Shown here: positions 61,522 to 64,000 of the stretch, one piece after another
Layout: each line of letters opens with the position of its first letter
Position numbering within the stretch: position 1 is the first letter of the stretch
DNA from: an uncultured Roseobacter sp.
GTDB taxonomy: Bacteria; Pseudomonadota; Alphaproteobacteria; Rhodobacterales; Rhodobacteraceae
DNA: 64,000 nt
Assembly: GCF_947491795.1 (NCBI RefSeq)
Contig: NZ_CANLKW010000009.1
Span: 1 to 64,000 of the forward strand
Direction: 5' to 3'
Translations under genes and position numbers: made by a program
Notes under the pieces: model-generated
What the model was told of the DNA's origin: nothing
Database searches by the model: none
Seen by the model: only the letters and a program-made list of their open reading frames with translations

Positions 61522-61967
61522 AACGACGTAGCTTTCTGCTGACCGGCGCTGCCGCCACAATCGCGCTCCCGGCCATGGCTGATGCCGGGCCCATCATCAA
61601 GGTTGTCAAAACCCCGACCTGCGGATGCTGCACGGCCTGGGTTGATCATGTCCGGCGGGCCGGTTTTCAGGTCGAGGCCCAGGATGTCGATCAGGACGCC
61701 CTCTATGCGCTGAAAAATAGGCTCCAGATCGCGCCGGAACTGGCCGGGTGCCACACCGCTGTGGTGGGCGATTATTTCATTGAGGGCCATGTGCCGGCTG
61801 AGGACATCGCCCGGCTTCTTGCAGAGCAACCGGCGGCGCGCGGGCTGAGCGTGCCGGGTATGCCGATGAGTTCCCCCGGCATGGGCGGTCCCGGTGCCGG
61901 CGATACGTTTGATACGCTGCTTGTCAGGCCCGATGGCGCGACATCGGTCTTTGCCAGTCACAGCTAG
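61518..61967 (+). CDS. DUF411 periplasmic metal-binding protein
   Basis: 149 residues with a Tat-like signal (KRRSFLLTGAAATIAL). Motif VVKTPTCGCCTAWVDHVRRAGF (cysteines about residues 35-38) and the histidine in GCHTAVVGDYFIEGHVPAEDI mark DUF411, often found in copper and other metal resistance loci. A Met/Pro-rich tail (VPGMPMSSPGMGG) may add copper ligands. Ends overlapping the convergent Crp-type regulator stop by 4 bases. Confidence 0.85.
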   Translation: MKRRSFLLTGAAATIALPAMADAGPIIKVVKTPTCGCCTAWVDHVRRAGFQVEAQDVDQDALYALKNRLQIAPELAGCHTAVVGDYFIEGHVPAEDIARLLAEQPAARGLSVPGMPMSSPGMGGPGAGDTFDTLLVRPDGATSVFASHS

Positions 61968-62527
61968 GCCAATCGGTAGGTTCCGCGGGATGGGTTGTTG
62001 ACCCGACCCGCTTCGACAAGCGCCCGCAGCGCACGGTAGGTCGCCTCATGCGTCAGCTGGAGGCGCGCGGCAAAGTCGATGACGGTGCCGTCCAGAAGAC
62101 CTGCAACGATTCCCGCCATCACCCGATCCTCGGCGCGTCGGATGCCGACAATTTCCATGATCTGCCGGTGCGCCTGAACCTGTTGGGCCGCCTGGCGTCC
62201 ATAGGCCCGCGCAAAGTCCGGGTTCGCGAAGCCGGCGAGGACTGCAGATTTGTCGATCCGGACCAACGCACCTGCATCCATCACGATGGCATCGCAATGA
62301 TAGCGCTCCGAAAAGACCGAGGCTTCAGCAAAGCTGGTCCCGGATGTCGCCCGGTGAATGATGAGCCGCTCGCCATTCGGACCAACCCGCTCGAGATGCA
62401 CGCGCCCGGTCTTCAGCACATAGAGGCCCCGGGTCTGTGCACCCTGTCGAAAGAGCACGTCGCCAGCCGCAATTGTTTGCGACTGACGCGCAGTTGTCGG
62501 GAGAAGGTCGTAGGGCTCTGGCAGCAT
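61964..62527 (-). CDS. Crp/Fnr-family regulator without cluster cysteines
   Basis: 187 residues. Cyclic-nucleotide-binding-like barrel (IAAGDVLFRQGAQTRGLYVLKTGRVHLERVGPNGERLIIHRATSGTSFAE) and a C-terminal helix-turn-helix (DFAARLQLTHEATYRALRALVEAGRVNN). No N-terminal cysteines, so not an FNR iron-sulfur sensor. It is shorter than usual (about 220-240). Its start codon abuts the 18-bp palindrome at 62526, implying autoregulation. Confidence 0.84.
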   Translation of the reverse strand: MLPEPYDLLPTTARQSQTIAAGDVLFRQGAQTRGLYVLKTGRVHLERVGPNGERLIIHRATSGTSFAEASVFSERYHCDAIVMDAGALVRIDKSAVLAGFANPDFARAYGRQAAQQVQAHRQIMEIVGIRRAEDRVMAGIVAGLLDGTVIDFAARLQLTHEATYRALRALVEAGRVNNPSRGTYRLA

Positions 62528-62543
62528 ATGATTGAAATCATAT
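62526..62543. promoter_or_regulatory. 18-bp palindrome between Crp-type regulator and divergent gene
   Basis: ATATGATT-GA-AATCATAT, perfect dyad with a TGATT/AATCA core close to FNR/Crp-type boxes (TTGAT-N4-ATCAA). It touches the regulator ATG and lies about 60 bases before the 174-aa protein gene. Confidence 0.55.
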
Positions 62544-62603
62544 TCCAGAGCAGGCCTGCGTGCTAGGAAAAATGGGTATCGTGCCGTTCAAAAGGATCCC
62601 CCC

Positions 62604-63128
62604 ATGCGCCTTGTTGCTCTTCTGCTTGCCCTGTCATTGTCTGGACCCGTCGCGGCCCAGCACAACCATTCCGCGACCGGGCATGCGATGCCGGGCCCGC
62701 AGGAAACCGGGCAATCCGCTTTTGCCGCCATGGCGGAGATTGTAGCGCTCCTGCGCGCCGATCCCGCCACCGATTGGGCAAAGGTCGATATCGCGGCTCT
62801 CAGGCGACATCTGGTGGACATGGAGCTTGTGACGATGGAGGCCGAGGTTACCCGCAGTATGCGGCCCGCCGGTATCCGGTTCGAAATCCGGGGAGCACCG
62901 CGCGTTCTCGAGGCCATTCGCGCCATGGTGCCTGCCCATGCGCCTTTCCTTGCAGCCGAGACGGGTTGGGAGGTCACGACAGAGGATCTCGGGGATGGTG
63001 TTGCCCTGCTCGTCGATGGCGATTCCGACCAGATACAGGGTCTTGGGTTCTTCGGTCTGATGACCATCGGCGCGCATCACCAGGAGCATCATCTCATGAT
63101 GGCAAAAGGCGCACCGCCCCACCATTAA
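62604..63128 (+). CDS. Secreted His/Met-rich protein of unknown family
   Basis: 174 residues from the ATG at 62604 (AAAAGGA about 8 bases ahead). Signal peptide LVALLLALSLSGPVAA, then a His-rich start (QHNHSATGHAMPG) and a His/Met-rich end (IGAHHQEHHLMMAKGAPPHH) that could bind copper. The middle has no recognised fold (VDIAALRRHLVDMELVTMEAEV). Divergent from the Crp-type regulator and likely controlled by it. Confidence 0.7.
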   Translation: MRLVALLLALSLSGPVAAQHNHSATGHAMPGPQETGQSAFAAMAEIVALLRADPATDWAKVDIAALRRHLVDMELVTMEAEVTRSMRPAGIRFEIRGAPRVLEAIRAMVPAHAPFLAAETGWEVTTEDLGDGVALLVDGDSDQIQGLGFFGLMTIGAHHQEHHLMMAKGAPPHH

Positions 63129-63236
63129 GCCGACGATCGGCCACAGTTTCCCTCCGCCAAGCCCCGGGTTGCGGACAAAACATTACAAAACCCGCGTTGA
63201 CGTTCCGGGGCGGGAAGGTTGCACACTCGCTGTGCT

Positions 63237-63794
63237 ATGGATGCGACCGACGACACTGACCGCAGGGATTTCCTGTATTATGCCACTGCTGGCGCGGGCG
63301 TGGTCGCCTCCGGTGCGGCGCTCTGGCCGCTGATCAACCAGATGAACCCTTCGGCGGATGTGCGCGCCCTGGCGACAATCTCGGTGGATATCTCCGGGCT
63401 CGCGGAAGGCACGCAACTGACCGTCAATTGGCGCGGAAAACCCGTTTTCATTCGCCACCGGACGCAAGCGGAGATGGCCCAGGCGCGTGAACAGGCGGTC
63501 TTCACCTTGCCGGACACCGATGCGCGCAATCCCAATCTTCCCGGCGAGGCCACAGCGCAGGATGAGAACCGCGCCATTCCGGGCCACGACGCCTATCTGG
63601 TGATGATCGGTGTCTGCACGCATTTGGGATGTGTCCCGCTTGGCGATGGCGCGGGCGATTTTGGAGGATGGTTCTGTCCCTGCCACGGGTCACATTACGA
63701 TACTGCGGGTCGTATTCGCAAAGGCCCCGCGCCTGAGAACCTGCACATTCCACCTCTGGCCCTGTCCGACAACATGGTGCTGACGCTCGGTTAA
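63237..63794 (+). CDS. Rieske iron-sulfur protein (bc1 complex type)
   Basis: 185 residues from the ATG at 63237; the codon at 63219 is TTG. Tat-type signal and anchor (DRRDFLYYATAGAGVVASGAALWPLI). Cluster motifs CTHLGC and CPCHGSHYD are complete, with the GAG/GFGG-like spacing of the ubiquinol-cytochrome c reductase Rieske subunit (PetA). Cytochrome b and c1 genes are not seen in the 206 bases left; the operon may continue beyond the window or this may be a stand-alone copy. Confidence 0.87.
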   Translation: MDATDDTDRRDFLYYATAGAGVVASGAALWPLINQMNPSADVRALATISVDISGLAEGTQLTVNWRGKPVFIRHRTQAEMAQAREQAVFTLPDTDARNPNLPGEATAQDENRAIPGHDAYLVMIGVCTHLGCVPLGDGAGDFGGWFCPCHGSHYDTAGRIRKGPAPENLHIPPLALSDNMVLTLG

Positions 63795-63822
63795 GCGCAT
63801 GCGGCGTTGTCGACCTGACTGG

Positions 63823-63867
63823 CCCGCCAACCGCACGGTTGGGCAGGCTCTAGGGCATGAGATGCCC
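63823..63867. terminator. Two hairpins after the Rieske gene
   Basis: CCAACCG-CA-CGGTTGG (around 63827-63842, extended by GCCC/GGGC) and GGGCAT-GAG-ATGCCC (63853-63867). No T-run follows, so the terminator call is weak. The last 130 bases of the window show no gene. Confidence 0.35.
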
Positions 63868-64000
63868 CGGAGCCAATACTGTCTCCGCCCTCCCGGGTAA
63901 CGATCCTTCGGGCACAGGACAGAAGCAATCGCGGGCCTGCCCGCGATCATGGGGTCAATCGACGGGGATACCGCCGCTCTGCTTTGGCACCCCCGACAGT

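Noticed and set aside
1..64000. tRNA, rRNA, CRISPR array, insertion sequence or transposase
   Set aside because: I saw no transposase or integrase motif among the open frames, no IS-type terminal repeats, and no tRNA or rRNA signature; a computed search could still find short remnants.

Overview
The window reads as part of a conjugative plasmid (or an integrated conjugative element) of an alphaproteobacterium, most probably a member of the Rhodobacterales. This rests on the protein families and codon use of the transfer genes and on the GC-rich flanks; no rRNA, tRNA, replication or partition gene is present to place it more exactly. Three blocks can be separated: transfer genes, a phosphorothioation-based DNA defence island, and a copper resistance and periplasmic thiol/redox island.

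Transfer (about 1-5 kb and 19.5-34 kb). A small conserved protein, a candidate oriT (inverted repeat 446-476), a relaxosome accessory protein, a VirD2/MOBP-type relaxase and the coupling protein VirD4 lie on the plus strand. The mating-pore operon runs leftward on the minus strand in the order 118-aa protein, virB1, virB2, virB3, virB4, small lipoprotein, transglycosylase/VirB5 fusion, virB5, 131-aa protein, virB6, virB8, virB9, virB10, virB11. To its right are a TrbM-like secreted protein, a PIN-toxin/antitoxin pair, small plasmid proteins and an XRE regulator.

Defence island (about 5.2-19.4 kb), visibly more AT-rich and sitting between virD4 and the virB operon. dndB-C-D-E-A (plus strand, every junction overlapping) should insert sulfur into the DNA backbone. 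Convergent to it is a tightly packed minus-strand operon: PLD-domain/SF2 helicase, 68-aa protein, SMC-like ATPase with a CxC hook, 174-aa protein of unknown family, and a DUF262+DUF1524 protein resembling the SspE/GmrSD nucleases. The classic DndFGH restriction module is absent, so this operon is the likely effector arm. Beyond it lie a membrane-anchored methyltransferase and a divergent DUF4007 protein. This composite is the best candidate in the window for a little-described system.

Copper island (about 34-62 kb, possibly to the end). It holds a CusBA efflux pump with a free CusF and five further CusF modules fused to CusB; a DsbB, an Scs-like set (DsbA-like protein, rhodanese, ScsB/DsbD); CopA ATPase with CueR and CopZ; an eight-gene operon with CopC, CopD, a multicopper oxidase, two cytochromes c, a DsbA and two L,D-transpeptidases; a copper-type two-component system; and an operon for DUF6010, VTT, CDF and DUF411 proteins. 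Three CueR-type promoters with 19-bp spacers and four tandem 10-bp direct repeats (candidate response-regulator sites) tie these units into two overlapping regulons. A Crp-family regulator, a secreted protein and a Rieske protein close the window.
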